A stretch of 64,000 nucleotides of DNA from the NCBI RefSeq assembly GCF_029852145.1, contig NC_079970.1, forward strand, positions 9,419,662 to 9,483,661, written 5' to 3'. The stretch comes from Microplitis mediator (lineage: Eukaryota; Arthropoda; Insecta; Hymenoptera; Braconidae). The notes beneath the pieces are model-generated. The model was given only the letters and a program-made list of their open reading frames with translations. It made no database searches and was not told the origin of the DNA. Shown here in pieces: positions 49,701 through 62,540 of the stretch; position 1 is the first letter of the stretch, and each line of letters begins with the position of its first letter. The translations under genes and the position numbers were made by a program.

Positions 49701-51786
49701 ATTTAAACTGAGGATTTTTCTTCTATTACATACTCGCTAAAAATGAATTATTGAAATTCACTACGAATTAGTAAGTATGCACTTGGACCCAGCTATAAGT
49801 ATACCACGTCAAATTAGTGATATACTTATAGCTGTAGGAATAGTGACTATCCACTGATTCGCAGTGAATTTCACTAATTCATTTTTAGAGAGTATATATC
49901 AGGTACTTTACAATTGTTAATACAATAATCTTGAGTATTTACTTAATCAAGTCATATAAATCATAATGTATTCCAAAACTAGTTAAAATCGATCTTACTT
50001 GTAGTACAATATAATATATACGAAATTAAATACTATACATCAACTGCACTTAGCAAAAATTAAATATTAAAAAATATATAATCTCTGGCCCCAAAAATTA
50101 TTTCAGATAATTATTGTAAGTCATTATTTTATTAGAAAAAGAAATTGATTTGTTATTAAATGGAAAAGTTGATGCTTATTTTTGTAAATAAATAATTTTC
50201 ACATAAATTATGATAATAAATTTCCAAATAAAAAAAATTCTTCTGTTCCAAATATTTTTTACCCTCAGTTTGTATTATTGATATTTTAATTATCTGCTTA
50301 CTTGAAATATAGAAAAATAAATGAATAATTTTTATTACAATCTTTTAGCATAAATATTTATCACATTACGTAATCCTCAATAATTAATATAAATTTTCTC
50401 GATCATTCAAATCAATTTTAGCATAAATTATTATTTGCATAATATTTTATCTTCCTAAATTATGAGCTGTCAAATTTTTTTTATTGTCCTTTTATGTTGC
50501 TGTCACTTGAATATTTTCATAATTTACAAAAATATTAAATAAATCTTCGATGTAAATAGTGTTGATATAAATATTCTTTACTTTTTTTTCCTCTCAGTTA
50601 CTGGCTCTTAAAGTGTCATGTGCCATATTTTTTATTTTTTTCAGCAAATAATCTATCTAGTATAATATTATAACAAAGTTCAAATAAAAATAAATTTTAT
50701 ACAAATATGCCTCAACTGTACAGCTGCTGATGATTCTTATATTAAAAAAAGAAAAAAAAAGTTAGCCTATTAATTATAAATTAATAATTTTCAAAGCTGG
50801 TCATTACTAAACAATATGAAAATACTTTAACAAGCAGAAAAATTTTTTGTTATTGTAACGTGAGACTAGTTGTGGTAACAAAGCTTTATATTGGTATACA
50901 AATAATAAATTATATAATTATTTTGTAACGATAGCTTTGTTGTGATAACAAAACTTTTTTGTAGTAAGAAATGTTATGTTACAGTAAAAAATTTTTTTTG
51001 TTATCGTAACTAAACTGCTTACTTAGAGTTACAAATCATCCCGCTCAAGCAACAAAATTCTTTTTTTAAAGTTACAATTGGATTAGTTAGAATTACAATT
51101 GGTTTTGTTGGAGTAACAAATTACTTTGTACAAATAAAAAAAGTTATTTATCATTATTTATTAAATAATAGATTCAAAAAAAAATCTGAAAACAGTTCTC
51201 TTTGAATCTTAAAAAAATTTTTCTTGCTGAAGTCAAAAATTAAAAAAATTGAAGATAATTAACAAATAAGAAATTCTAAAATTTTAAACAACGAAAAATT
51301 GTTGCTGTAAATAACAAATTAGTTAATTTTGATATCACAACAAACTCGTTTACTATCTCGTCTTTTGTTATCTTAACAAATTTATTTTCCTACGTGAATG
51401 TAAATCGTTTACTTAAAGTTATCTCTTTTAAAAGTACTTATTGCTGTAAATTACAGACTAAATGAATCTTTAATCGATGGTTAAAATCTTTCGAGAATTA
51501 CAGAATTATCTTAAAATAATTTTAATCTTTAACTTATTTTTTGTTACGCAGATGTTAAGTCAAACAACAGAGATACGCAAGAACAAACGAATGGTAATAC
51601 TTTATTTATCACTAAAACGCTCAAATATTCAAGCTTTTAATGACAATGCGGAAAATTTTCGAACATTAGTATTATTCTATTATTAATGCTAATAGCGAAA
51701 ATTAAAATCAATCACTTGAAAATGTAAAAACTTATTAAAATTGCATTGCTTTCGTTGAAGTTATAATGGAAAAAGGTATATATATA
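43797..51786. other. upstream of pico exon A; probable first intron, no exon identified
   Basis: About 8 kb of mostly unique AT-rich sequence. The missing 5' exon(s) of pico must lie here or further right. One strong minus-strand donor (CTT/GTAAGT near 47983, after an ATG at 48004) exists, but it would leave phase 0 and does not fit exon A, which needs phase 1. Slightly GC-richer stretches lie near 44040-44140 and 47750-47840. The stretch 50826-51450 is rich in short repeats of the type GTTACAAT/ATTGTTAC and may be an old degenerate repeat. Nothing else recognised. Confidence 0.35.
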
Positions 51787-52681
51787 TTAGGCGCAAAAAA
51801 ACCGACTATTTTTTTTTTTTTCGATCTCGCATGAAAATTTTTCGGTTTACGATGTTTTAAGGAGCCTCTCCAAAAATCAGCTCGATAAAAAATTTTCAAG
51901 AGGTCGCTCACGAATTTTGAAAATATCGAAAATGATGGAAATTCGGATTTTTATTTCTAAATTTTTTTCTTTCTCGTGGCAGCAATAGTTTATATTTGTA
52001 AAATCATAATTATGCTGAAAATTTCAGCCCAAAATTTAATTATTTAAACGGCGCTCAAGAATTTTGAATATTAACTGATAATATGTAACTAATAGTTTGA
52101 ATTAGTTTTTATATTTTTTTATAACTCAATTATTGTTATTTTACTTAAATATAACTTTTTCATAACCAAAAATATACAGGACAGTCTTAAACAATAAAAT
52201 TTGGCAAGTTTTGAATAAGCGAAAAAACCTACAAATTGAATTAAAAAATAAAAAAGTATGTAAAAAACTTGATATTTCTATTTCTCGGGTTATAATTTCA
52301 TTCATTGTCATGCAAATTGATGGTGAAAAAATCGAGAAGCTTTATTATTAATATTTAAGGGTCGCTCAAAAACGTCCAAAAGACAGCACTCGGAAATATT
52401 CAAAATTCTCGAGCGAGGTTTAAATATTTAAATTTTGGGCTGAAATTCTCAGCGTAGTCATGACTTCACAAATATAAACTATTGCTGCCACGAGAAAGAA
52501 AAAATTTAGAAATAAAAATCCGAATTTCGATTATTTTTGATATTTTCAAAATTCGTGAGCGACCTCTTGAAAATTTTTTATCGAGCTGATTTTTGGAGAG
52601 GCTTCTCAAAACATCGTAAACCAACAAATTTTCATGCGAGATCGAAAAAAAAAATAGTCAGTTTTTTTGCGCCACCCTAAT
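51787..52681. mobile_element. 893-bp element with 285-bp inverted arms
   Basis: Arms 51788-52072 and 52395-52680 are near-identical inverses. The outer end reads TTAGGGTGGCGCAAAAAAAC on the right (complement) and TTAGGCGCAAAAAAACC on the left, which lacks four bases. Shared landmarks include GATCTCGCATGAAAATTT, AAAATCAGCTCGATAAAAAA, TTTCTCGTGGCAGCAATAG and TCAGCCCAAAATTTAA. The spacer is 322 bp. Both flanks are TATATA, fitting a TA-targeting transposon. No open frame. A transcript through it would give a 285-bp double-stranded hairpin. Confidence 0.88.
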
Positions 52682-53583
52682 ATATATATATTTTTTTTTT
52701 TGTAACTATATTTGTATTTTACCTACACATGGCAAGCTAGTAAATGAAAAGAAGAAGATTTTAATGTAATAAATTGATTCAGCAATTGTCGCAGTTTTGA
52801 GGAGAAAAAAAATAGACTATCGTTTGCGAAAAATTTTGTATGGCTAGGTGTAAAGTTAATTAAAATGACATGTTATTCTACAGGTAAATTAAAAAAAAAT
52901 ACAATTTATGATGAGAATTTGTGATCAAGCTTTCATTGACACCTGCCACCTGGTGGTTGTAGCATATGATGAATAACAATGAAAAATTTTAAATAAAGTT
53001 ATCATCACAATGATTCATTATTAAATCACAGGATAAACTTTTATTACATTATTTTATGGCAATAAATAGTATATTGATAATAATTATTGATTCATAAAAA
53101 ATAAAAAATAAGATGGGCTAAAGTTAGTTTAAAAAGAAAGTAGAAAACAAATGTGACATATAATTTTGCGTGCACAAAAGTAAATGGGGCGAAATTTTTA
53201 AGTGCGTTAATTAACTAATGAAGCTTGAGACCCGTTTACTCTCTATGATAATAATTTGTCCTTGCAGTCACGAGGCGTGCACTTGCTTATACAGTACTCA
53301 CGTTGTAAACCTTCGCTTGCTGATGGGGATATGTGTTTTGATGATTACTATAATTATAATTATAATAATAAGGAAATAATAATTACAAAAATACGTGACC
53401 AGAGGTGGATCACATTGACACGAACATGACAGAAGAAGATATAAATCTTGTTATGTTTAATGTTTCGCCAGCTGTCATTTATATGATTGGTTGATATAAC
53501 GAGTCTAACAAGAAAAAACTCACGCTCTTAAGCAATTTATTAAGCTCAACGATTTTGTTTAATGTAATGAAAAGTTGTTAAAT
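52682..53583. other. AT-rich spacer, nothing recognised
   Basis: Unique AT-rich DNA; CACGAGGCGTGCACTTGC near 53268 recurs in similar form at about 21909 (GAGGCGTGCACTTTTGG), perhaps another old repeat. No gene. Confidence 0.35.
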
Positions 53584-54121
53584 TAGGAGAGACTGGGGTA
53601 AAATGAAACATCTTTTTTTCAGACGAAAAAAATTTTCTTTCTTTCAAAAATGATTAGTGACGATTTGCATAAAAGGATAAGATAAAAATAATCATTCCGG
53701 GCAATGCGGCAAACTTTAAATTTTAGATACAAAATAAAAAATTTCTTGTGTTTGCTTTTTTATTGCGAACGGAAAAAACCGGTGATAAGATAAAATAGAC
53801 CCCTGATGAAAAAAAATAATTTTGCTAGAATTTTTTACTTAATATTTGAAAAGTGAAATTCATTTTAATAATAATAAACATCAACTCATAGCTCATAATA
53901 TCTAATAATATTAAAAAAGAATACAATAATTGTATGATCGTTGGCTATTTTTTTCTAATTAACTGTAATTTGTTTTACTATTTAAAAAAAAAAAATTTTA
54001 ATAAGCAGTTAATTCTACTTAAAAATCAGCTTTTTCTAGTTTTCAGGAAGAACGGAAACACAAGAAAAAAAATTTTTTTTTTTGCCTGAAAAATAGTAAC
54101 TCATTTAACTCCGGTCCCTTA
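53584..54121. mobile_element. TAGGAGAGACTGGGG-ended element (about 540 bp)
   Basis: Left end TAGGAGAGACTGGGGTAAAA with TGAAACA following; right end CATTTAACTCCGGTCCCTTA is a diverged inverse. A second internal AGATAAAATAGACCCCTG echoes the end. Same family as 63413-63816 and probably 9139-9402. Confidence 0.6.
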
Positions 54122-55260
54122 TTGTGTTGGTTTCATTAATTTTTTTTTCAATTATCTCAATAGTAGACTGCTGTTATTAAGTTTATTTAAAGATATAGAT
54201 TAAAATTCCCAATCAGAAAGTATTAAACTTTTTCGTTACAAAATCGAAATCAGATACTGGATATGTACTTTACAATATCTTATTTTAAAATATTTTATGG
54301 AATTTCGAATACTCAAATTTTCTCAAGTCATATGGTTTCAAATTAAACTTTAATGTACAATTTATACAAAGAAAACGAGAGCGTCATTCTCAGTGGATTG
54401 GTTTTAAGATTACTCCCATGTGAATACGAAAATACAAGTAAATGCAGAAGTGCAGCAAGAGTGAAGAGATTGAAAATAGAGAAAGAGGAAGAAGTTTATA
54501 GAGAGTACGTGGCGAATTGATACTTGTATGAGCCAACTCTAACTTTAACTCATATGCCAGCTAGTCGAGTGTAACTCCCGTGGGGTTAGAGCAATTTCTA
54601 ACCTCAATCTATTCCATGTGGTCGCCTCAAGGTAAAGAGAAACAATTTCTCAAAGGGAATAAATTAGCGAGATGAGACGCGTTAAAGTTGGATGGACTAG
54701 GACTAGCTGTGGGCAACGTGTTGAAGCATCTAGTAGAGGTGATGGCTTGCCAAGTTGAGAAGAGGAAACGAGATGTTACCAGCTGGAAAATGAAACCAGA
54801 AAGAGATATGAGAGACAAATAAGAGAAGAGATCTAAGACGCGTCCGCGTGTAAGTGGAAACGTGAAATGAAGATGGCGAAATTTATATATATATATATGT
54901 ATAAATGAAAAATTTCTCTCAAAACTCCAATTTCGTGAATAAAATTCATGGACACTAAATTCCATAAGTGAAGAAAAAAAAATTCACTCTGCTTTGTCTT
55001 GAAATCTAGCTCCATTAAAAGAGGCTGTCACATCTGGATATAGGGTGACTTAAATGTTCCAACAGTCTCTCGAAACGGATCTTTGGTGTGGCAGCAAGCC
55101 GAGATATGTATTCAGTTTCGCCAAGTGCCTCAAGGGGTGAATGTTCTCTAATCCATAAGACGTTCTACTTCTATTTCTATGTTTTAAAGTCTATCTTACA
55201 ATGAAATGGTGTAATGCCATGCTGGAAGGATTCACCTCAGTGCCATTGTTCTTCAAGACA
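54122..55260. other. AT-rich DNA passing into a purine-skewed, GC-richer block
   Basis: From about 54440 the plus strand is purine-rich with moderate GC. Minus-strand frames at 54965-54627 and 55015-54833 come from that skew and have no recognisable domain. Comparable to the blocks at 8.2 and 12.5 kb. Confidence 0.3.
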
Positions 55261-57515
55261 CTGTAAGTGAAAATTAGATTGTAAAGGAAGTGTGTCCTGA
55301 ACTGTAACCACATCATGTTTTCCAGCATACTTATATTCATATATATATATATACACATTTATACTTGTGTTTGACTATTATAATCAACAATCTACTGGAA
55401 ATTAATCAAGTGCACTGACCACTATTCAATGCCAGAGAATTGTACGTGCGATGGGAACACTGAGATATCACATGTGCATCGAGAATCATGAGATTATTTA
55501 TGAAAGGAAGATCGATCAATTGGTTTGATCAAGACATCGATGAGAGAGACGTGGAGTATATCTAGAGTACTGACGAAGATACGATATATGTACCTGCAAG
55601 TACGCGTGAAGCCTCATTTATCTTATCTTACCCTGTTATATTCAAGTATCATTTATGATGGATAATACATGAATCTCTGCGGCATATATAAGATCTGAGA
55701 TATCTTCAAGTTTATTATATGTATTATAAAAACTGGTAGCAATGTGCTAGTTATACACTTAAATTCAACTGCTTGGGATAATAATATCGATAAATTTATA
55801 TATTCTTTGGTCCAAATAATTTTTCATCAATTTTATAAATTTATATTACTTTATTTATTGTAAAAATATTATTCTTTGTATACTTGGAAAGCTCCACGAA
55901 AAGTGTCATACTTACTACCATTACACAAACATAAAAAAAAAAAAAACTGACTCGTTTCTGGTATGATAAATCGTTTTTAAGATACTACTTTTCTCGAATG
56001 AATGATAGTAAAATATCTTTTGATTTCCTGCCAAGTTAATAATGTTTTAGGATTCTATCACTATTTAAAAAGTATTTTCAACTGTGAGATTACAATTTTA
56101 AAATCTACAAACTTCGTCTCCCATAAAATAACTAAATAGTTTTATGTCAACATGTTTCTATAAATAAAAAAATAAAATTTAAATGGATATATTTATAAAG
56201 TAAAATTTTGATCTTTGAATATTTCATTACTAGTTTTAATAATTTCAATTGAATTATTTAAACCACTAATAACTTATAGTAAAATTGAAAGTTTGACTGG
56301 TGATTTATCTATATAAAATCGTCTTTTAAATTTATTACCTCAAGAGGTTCAAGAGAAATTTCTGCTGACAAGAAAATTGCAAGTTCAAGTGACGAATCGA
56401 GATGTTCGCGTCGGCACTTGCGCTTAATTTATCAATCTACTTTAATAGATATTAATAGTTTTAATGTTATAAATTTTCAATACATGTTAAATATTTATTT
56501 AACATAAATGTTTTAAGAGGATTCATTTTCCTTTGTTGTAAGACATGATTATATCATTTTTCAATTTAAATATTTCATTTGGAGTGCGCAAATAGCGTTC
56601 GGTTTATATATATATATCCGATGAAAAAGTGACAAATAATTCGATTCAATAATAATAATTTGTAAGTTTCAATTACAAACACACTCCTAATATTTACTTT
56701 AAAAATTTATTTCTTATCAAAGTTTTATAACATTACTTTGACATCATTCCGAAACTTAAATTTCTTATAAAAATATTTAATAAAAAATTTAAATTGCAAA
56801 AGAATTTAATATTAGAACTATTTCGTCAAACTACAAAAGCAAATTTACCAATACGTGTATTGTATATGTAATATATCGTGGTTTATAAATTATAAACTCA
56901 ACTAAATTGAAAATATTTAACGGAACAATTATAAATTATAATGAATCTTTTGACGGATATACCGCATAATAAAGTTTGCGGTATATCAGTAATAGAGCAA
57001 GGAATAAATGGTCGTTTGATTGCTTGCGACGTAAGCCAAACTCTGATATGGAACATTAGTCGCACCAAGTTATCAGTGAGTTCCCACACAAAGTGCCTCA
57101 TACATCTATATAAGCGATGCGGTAATGCAACCATGAGACACATACACATATACATTGTATGATATCTACATCCCTTGCTCTTGTTTCACTACCGTATAGT
57201 GTAATATACACTATGTAGGTTATATACTAGCCAAGAAAACATATTATGCATTGCCAAGATGCAGCTTGTTACCCGATATCAGAATCATAAAAGAGTCAGG
57301 GCACCCGTAACTTCTTGTCAAGAAGCTGCTCGCTGGAAGGGTTAAAAAAAACATAAAAACCCATCAGTTTCCTTATTACTTGCGGAGCTTCTATTCTTAT
57401 GGGAAAACTACCAGGACAAAAGTATAAATATAGTTTATAAAGACGTTTAATACTGGCTTGGCCACGCAGAGATTAAAAGATTTACTCGTTAAAAACTTGA
57501 GATAAGAATTCAACA

Positions 57516-57517
<2 letters not shown>
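55261..57517. other. AT-rich spacer, nothing recognised
   Basis: Unique DNA. Overlapping frames on both strands at 56898-57162 cover a slightly GC-richer patch with a short inverted repeat (ATACCGCATAATAAAGTTTG, then GCGGTATATC); no gene assigned. Confidence 0.35.

Positions 57518-57601
<84 letters not shown>
57518..57601. repeat. (TA)n microsatellite, about 42 units
   Basis: Uninterrupted TA dinucleotides. Confidence 0.97.
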
Positions 57602-57604
<3 letters not shown>

Positions 57605-58830
57605 CTTAATTTTATTTTAAGACAAAAGTTCTTAAAAAACTTAAATATTTTTATATCATCTATAGATTGGTATTATTATATGTAACAGTTTTACACTTTT
57701 TTTTTCACGCAAAAGTTTGTGAAACTCTACACTGCGAGAAAAATTTAACGCTGCGAACGTCTTTTGAATTAAAGATTCTGTTCAATGACTGGCATATAAT
57801 TGTGACAACTAAATTTTCTTTGATTAAAACTTATTGCGATATTCATTAAACAGAATTTCAGTAAATAATCCAACATTAGTAAGAGTGGAGTCAATTTATC
57901 GTTACTTGAATCGATGGAGTAATTAAATTATTTAAAACACAGATAAATTTCAATGAAAAAGGAAAAGTTACCGAAGCAAATAATTGAATTACTTTGAAAA
58001 AATTATAAATACAAGTCGAATGAATTATTAATTTATTTTAGCTGAGGGTGTCAGTGTATGTTTCAAAGATTTTTTTTTTTTCATTTCAATAGAATTTGTT
58101 AACCAAGTCAAAATATTTCGAAATTTGGATAAAACAAATGCATACTTGGTGTCAAAAAGACATATTTTTCTTTGCCTCTATATATTTGACTTTTTTTTTT
58201 AATCAATAAATTAAGATTTGTTAAAAACACAGTTAGTGAGCCTCTTGACAACTACTTGTTGTCATTGGCAGCACATTTTTTTTCTCAGTGTAAGGAACTA
58301 AATTTTTTCTAAAGACAAAAGTACTTAAGAGCCTTAAATATTTTTATAAAATCACTTATATATCTATGACTGAATTTACATATAAAAAGTCATAAATTTT
58401 TTTCAGTCAAAGTTTATCGCAAACTCTAGTGTTTCTTATGAGCATGTCTGTGTATACTACTAACAAGGTACAACACCGTTTTTTTTTTTTTATTGAAAGC
58501 TTAGAAACCCTATGCCACGGGATAAAATGATTTTTCTTTTAAAAGTGACTGGCTAAGCGATCACTACTCATAACTTATAATAACTGGTAATAAGCCGTGG
58601 AATTCATGGTGCTTATCTCAAGAATATGCCTAGGGCAGCTATACACTTGAGCTTAAGTTTTAAACCAAGTTCAAGATGCAAGTTAATTTAATGCTCTGTG
58701 AAATTAAAGAGAAGAATGTACGTACAATTGATTAAATCTCTAAAAATATTGTAAAGTATTTAATATATGTACGTTTCTCTTCTTTTATATAAATATAAAT
58801 ATGTATGTAATTATTATATATTGATGTAAG
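57602..58830. other. AT-rich spacer, nothing recognised
   Basis: Unique AT-rich DNA; TTTTTTTCTCAGTGTAAGG near 58277 resembles a MITE right end, but no partner was found. Confidence 0.35.
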
Positions 58831-58839
58831 TCTAAGTAG

Positions 58840-59345
58840 TTTGGCGTCTTGTTGTCGGAAGTTGATCGTACTATAAGCGAACCATGTAATCGAATACGTC
58901 GGTTGGATCTGACGCCGAGTTTTTGCTTATAACATTCTTTTCCGATTGAAGACGTTCAAGTCGAACCAAGTGACGACAGTCAGTTGAAATTTGTCAGTTC
59001 AGTTATCCGTATGCTGTCGTTACGAAGTCGCTTTTAAGAACACACCGAGAAAACTTTTTTACCGTTACACCATCTGGGAATACTTTTTTGAACTTCAGCT
59101 CTACCCTTTTTTATCGTTATACCTTTTGTGTTTGGAGCTTTCAATGTGCTCTAATGGAAAAGTTAAAATCTCTTCTAATCGAATACAAAAAAGCTTTAAG
59201 ATTATTGGACAGTAATACTTCTGCAGTAAAAAAAATACAGACAGTCAAATATTTTTTCAGTATTTTTTACCAAAAAATTAGAAAAAATGACTATGCAGAT
59301 AACAGTATAAGAGCAATATGGGACTATGGTGGAAATCACCGATAA
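58840..59345 (+). other. GC-richer stretch followed by a 63-codon frame; possible 5' exon
   Basis: A GC-richer, CpG-containing stretch (58840-59040) holds CAGTCAGTTGAAATTTGTCA and a second TCAGTT, similar to insect initiator elements. Downstream, an ATG at 59154 opens MEKLKSLLIEYKKALRLLDS and continues to a stop at 59345; the frame is Lys-rich and could be chance. No family recognised. Could equally be intronic. Confidence 0.2.
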
Positions 59346-60365
59346 TGGACAAATTTTTCATTTACATTCAACAGAATTCATGTTGCGTAGTAATTTTAAT
59401 AAAGCAACATTTTTTAATTATTTAAAGAAGTTCTTTTCAGTAAAATTTATTATAGTAAATCAGAATATTTACTTGAATACTCGTGAAAATTGAAGGAAAA
59501 ACAATAGATTCCTAAAAACTATATGAAAAAGAAATGTTGGAAAATTTAAAAGTGCGCACCTCAATTGCTCCTTTTATTTTTAATCATTAGTTTTATTTTA
59601 TAATATTAATTGTTTTTTTATTATGAATTTTTATTCAACTTATAAGTTATCAATTTGATGTTTTTATTTCTTATTTTCAGTTTAGTATTTTTTTTATTAA
59701 CATTTTCTTTAAATATGCCGCGTTTTTGTCCTAGATGTCGGTTTTTTTTTCAAACGTATATCGTTACGCTAATGCTGCTACCAGTAGTTGATGGAGAGAA
59801 AAAATGAAAAAAATAAAAACGGCATCTAAATTTTGCGTGAATATGCAGTTTTACGGTTTTAATTAATTTCAATTAAACTAAAAGGATTTAGATAGTGATT
59901 TTCATAAGGATTTTTGTGATAAAAAATACAAAGATAATAAAAAAAAGTTCGGCTGATTAAATGTGTCAATCGAGAGTTATCGTATTTACCAGGTTTAATA
60001 CGTAACAATTGACAGCACTGGTTTTTGAGCGGAAATGAGTTGTTTTAAATTAATAAAATAACGAATCGACTACGAATTAATAGAGTGTAGAAATATTATT
60101 GTGTGAGTAAAATAGTAAAAAAAAACCGTTCATAAAGCACCCTCAGCGCTTGAGATGTGCAAATGAGCGAACAAAGATGCGTTTGCGCGTTAATACGTTA
60201 CTTGATAACTTTATTCTATTAATAATAGAATAAACGAAAAGAGCCAAATATTTACGAATACACTCAAATTAGAGAGATTTTAGAGAGAAAACCACCATGC
60301 TGAGCAGTACAAAATTTCAGGAAAGTTAGAGTTTTTAAGTTTAAGTTGATAAATTTTCTATTAGA
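59346..60365. other. AT-rich spacer, nothing recognised
   Basis: Unique AT-rich DNA, with no convincing frame. Confidence 0.35.
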
Positions 60366-60460
60366 TAGTTTTTGCACACCTCAAATGTGAAATATTGAGT
60401 GTACTCTATTGTCGCATAGCCAGTGTTTCGCAATTGAATCATATAAAATCGTTTCAATAA
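60366..60460. repeat. dispersed repeat R2, copy 2
   Basis: Matches 18715-18805: TTTTTGCACACCTCAAATGT, GTGTACTCTATTGTCGCATA, GCCAGTGTTTCGCAA, TTTCAATAAC. A degenerate, inverted third copy may lie near 46050 (GAGTGTACTTTA on the minus strand). Confidence 0.5.
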
Positions 60461-61900
60461 CTTTTATATGACAGGTAATTTTTTTAACAAAAGTAGTTTT
60501 TTAAAACGAACGAAAAATACAATTCAAAAGTTGTTTATAGAGACATCCGTTGAGATAATAAATTTTATCAAAGTATAAGAAAAAAAAAACTGCACACATG
60601 CTTATTTACAGATTAATAAGTTACTTGTTTGTTTTATTCTAACCTATTAGTACTAGAATAATTTAACAGAGTTGAATATGGACGAACAACCTTGAATTAG
60701 AGAGATTTTTTAATAAAATTACTGGGATATGATTCTGAGTTGTTGTAATAAAATCCATCACAAGCAATAAATTAACCTAAATTTGATCGTAGAAGTTTTG
60801 ATTCATAATTCATGCTTGGAACAATTCCTATTGAATATCACAAAACTGAACCAACTGTTAATAATATATTTCAGTCACTTTGAATGTTAACTTTTTTTCG
60901 ATTATAACATGAGCAAAGGCGTGCATTTTTAGATTCCAAAGAAGATAATTTGAAATAACCAATTATATACTGTTTAAAGTATTAAAAAATTATTAAAAGT
61001 TAATTAAATTTCAAAATTATAAAAATTGTAAATACTTTCAAGTTGATTATTGAAATACATCTGAAATAATTCGATACCGAGAGTTCTTTTATTGTAAATT
61101 GATAAGAAAAAAAATTAAATTGATTTCATACTATTTCTTAACAAAAACAGAATTTTCGAAAACAGTAAAAAAAAGTTCAAAATTATGCTCAATTGTATTT
61201 ACATAAGTGATTTGGGAATTTTTTTATAAAATTTTGGAGGTACCCCATTTCGCCCCCTTCCTGTCCCGTTTTTCCCCTCGTTTCCCTATAATTATTTCAA
61301 ATATTGAATCGTCTCACAACCACCCAAAACTTTTGGGTTATTTTCATCATAAAATTTTATGCTTGCATACTTATTTAGTAGTTTGTTTGATCAATATATC
61401 CTAATAATTTTGGGGCTGAACTTCAATATTACTAATTCATAAATATTTTTATTTTCATAAAAATTACCTGTCATGTCTACATAATTGAATTTTCACGTAT
61501 AATTATCAATTATTCATAAATATTGATATAAAGTCTCATCCATAGATAATCAATATTAATTATTTGAACGTTACCTATTATAAATTAAATCCATACATTT
61601 ACGTTCACATATTATTAATGTATTTTTGTAAATATACTATACATAAATAAATAAAATTTTTTTAATGAGCCTGTTATAATAATTTATTAAAATGTGAAGC
61701 GACAAACCATTCAAATAAATATATGAGAAAGTTAATTAATAATTAAGTAGACTTATTATTAATTTATTTATTGAAATTAAAAATTTTCCAGTACGCTAGT
61801 TATATTTAATTACTCAGTTCTGAATGAACGATTGTATAAAAATAATTTAATTTTAATCACAAAATAATTTGTAATTATTATTTAAAATAGAAATGATGAT
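60461..61900. other. AT-rich spacer, nothing recognised
   Basis: Unique AT-rich DNA; a short C-rich stretch at 61240-61285 (plus) stands out but has no frame of value. Confidence 0.35.
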
Positions 61901-62540
61901 GATGATAAAAAATGTAGTAAAAATGTATTAGACAGTTTGTAAAAGACATCGATGAAGTCACGTCGTTAAAACGTGAGACGATTTTATCGGAGTAAAAGAC
62001 TGAGTCTTTGGATAAATAAGCGCCGAGGAATCATGAAGCCACGAGACCGAGAGTAAATAATATAAGAAAACGAGAATAAAGAGAAGCTAAAGAAAATGTA
62101 GGATAGAGACACGCGTTAAAGTGGCGCGTCGGTAGAGTAGACGTTGATCGGAAGTTGGAATCGCAAAAAGACGCATTAGCAAATAAAAAAAAAATGAAAA
62201 AAAATAATAAAATAAAAAATGATAGAAAATGAAGAAGAGGGTGGAACTTTGTTGGATTATCGACGAAGTCTCACGGCATACCAACTCTTCTGGTCATACC
62301 GCGTCTATACTAGTAGAACAACGCGCATAAATCCACCGATACGACGTGAAAGTTGTGTCATTTTTTTATAAACAATATACATGTTCGACAATACACACGT
62401 ACATGAGTCAAGAGGCCGAGCTGAGCTTAAAGATTAAAGATAACCAGTTAACCGCGTACAATCGATCCCATCCCCTAAGGCGACTGGCTATGGTGCTGTG
62501 ACTTTGGTTCACCGATGCTGGATCAGAGGTAAATGAAATT
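61901..62540. other. GC-richer, purine-skewed block
   Basis: Includes a hammerhead-like word at 61949-61978, a purine-rich middle, and a GC-richer end that stops at GCTGGATCAGAGGTAAATGA (62517-62536 area), a possible plus-strand splice donor. No coding frame chosen. Confidence 0.3.
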
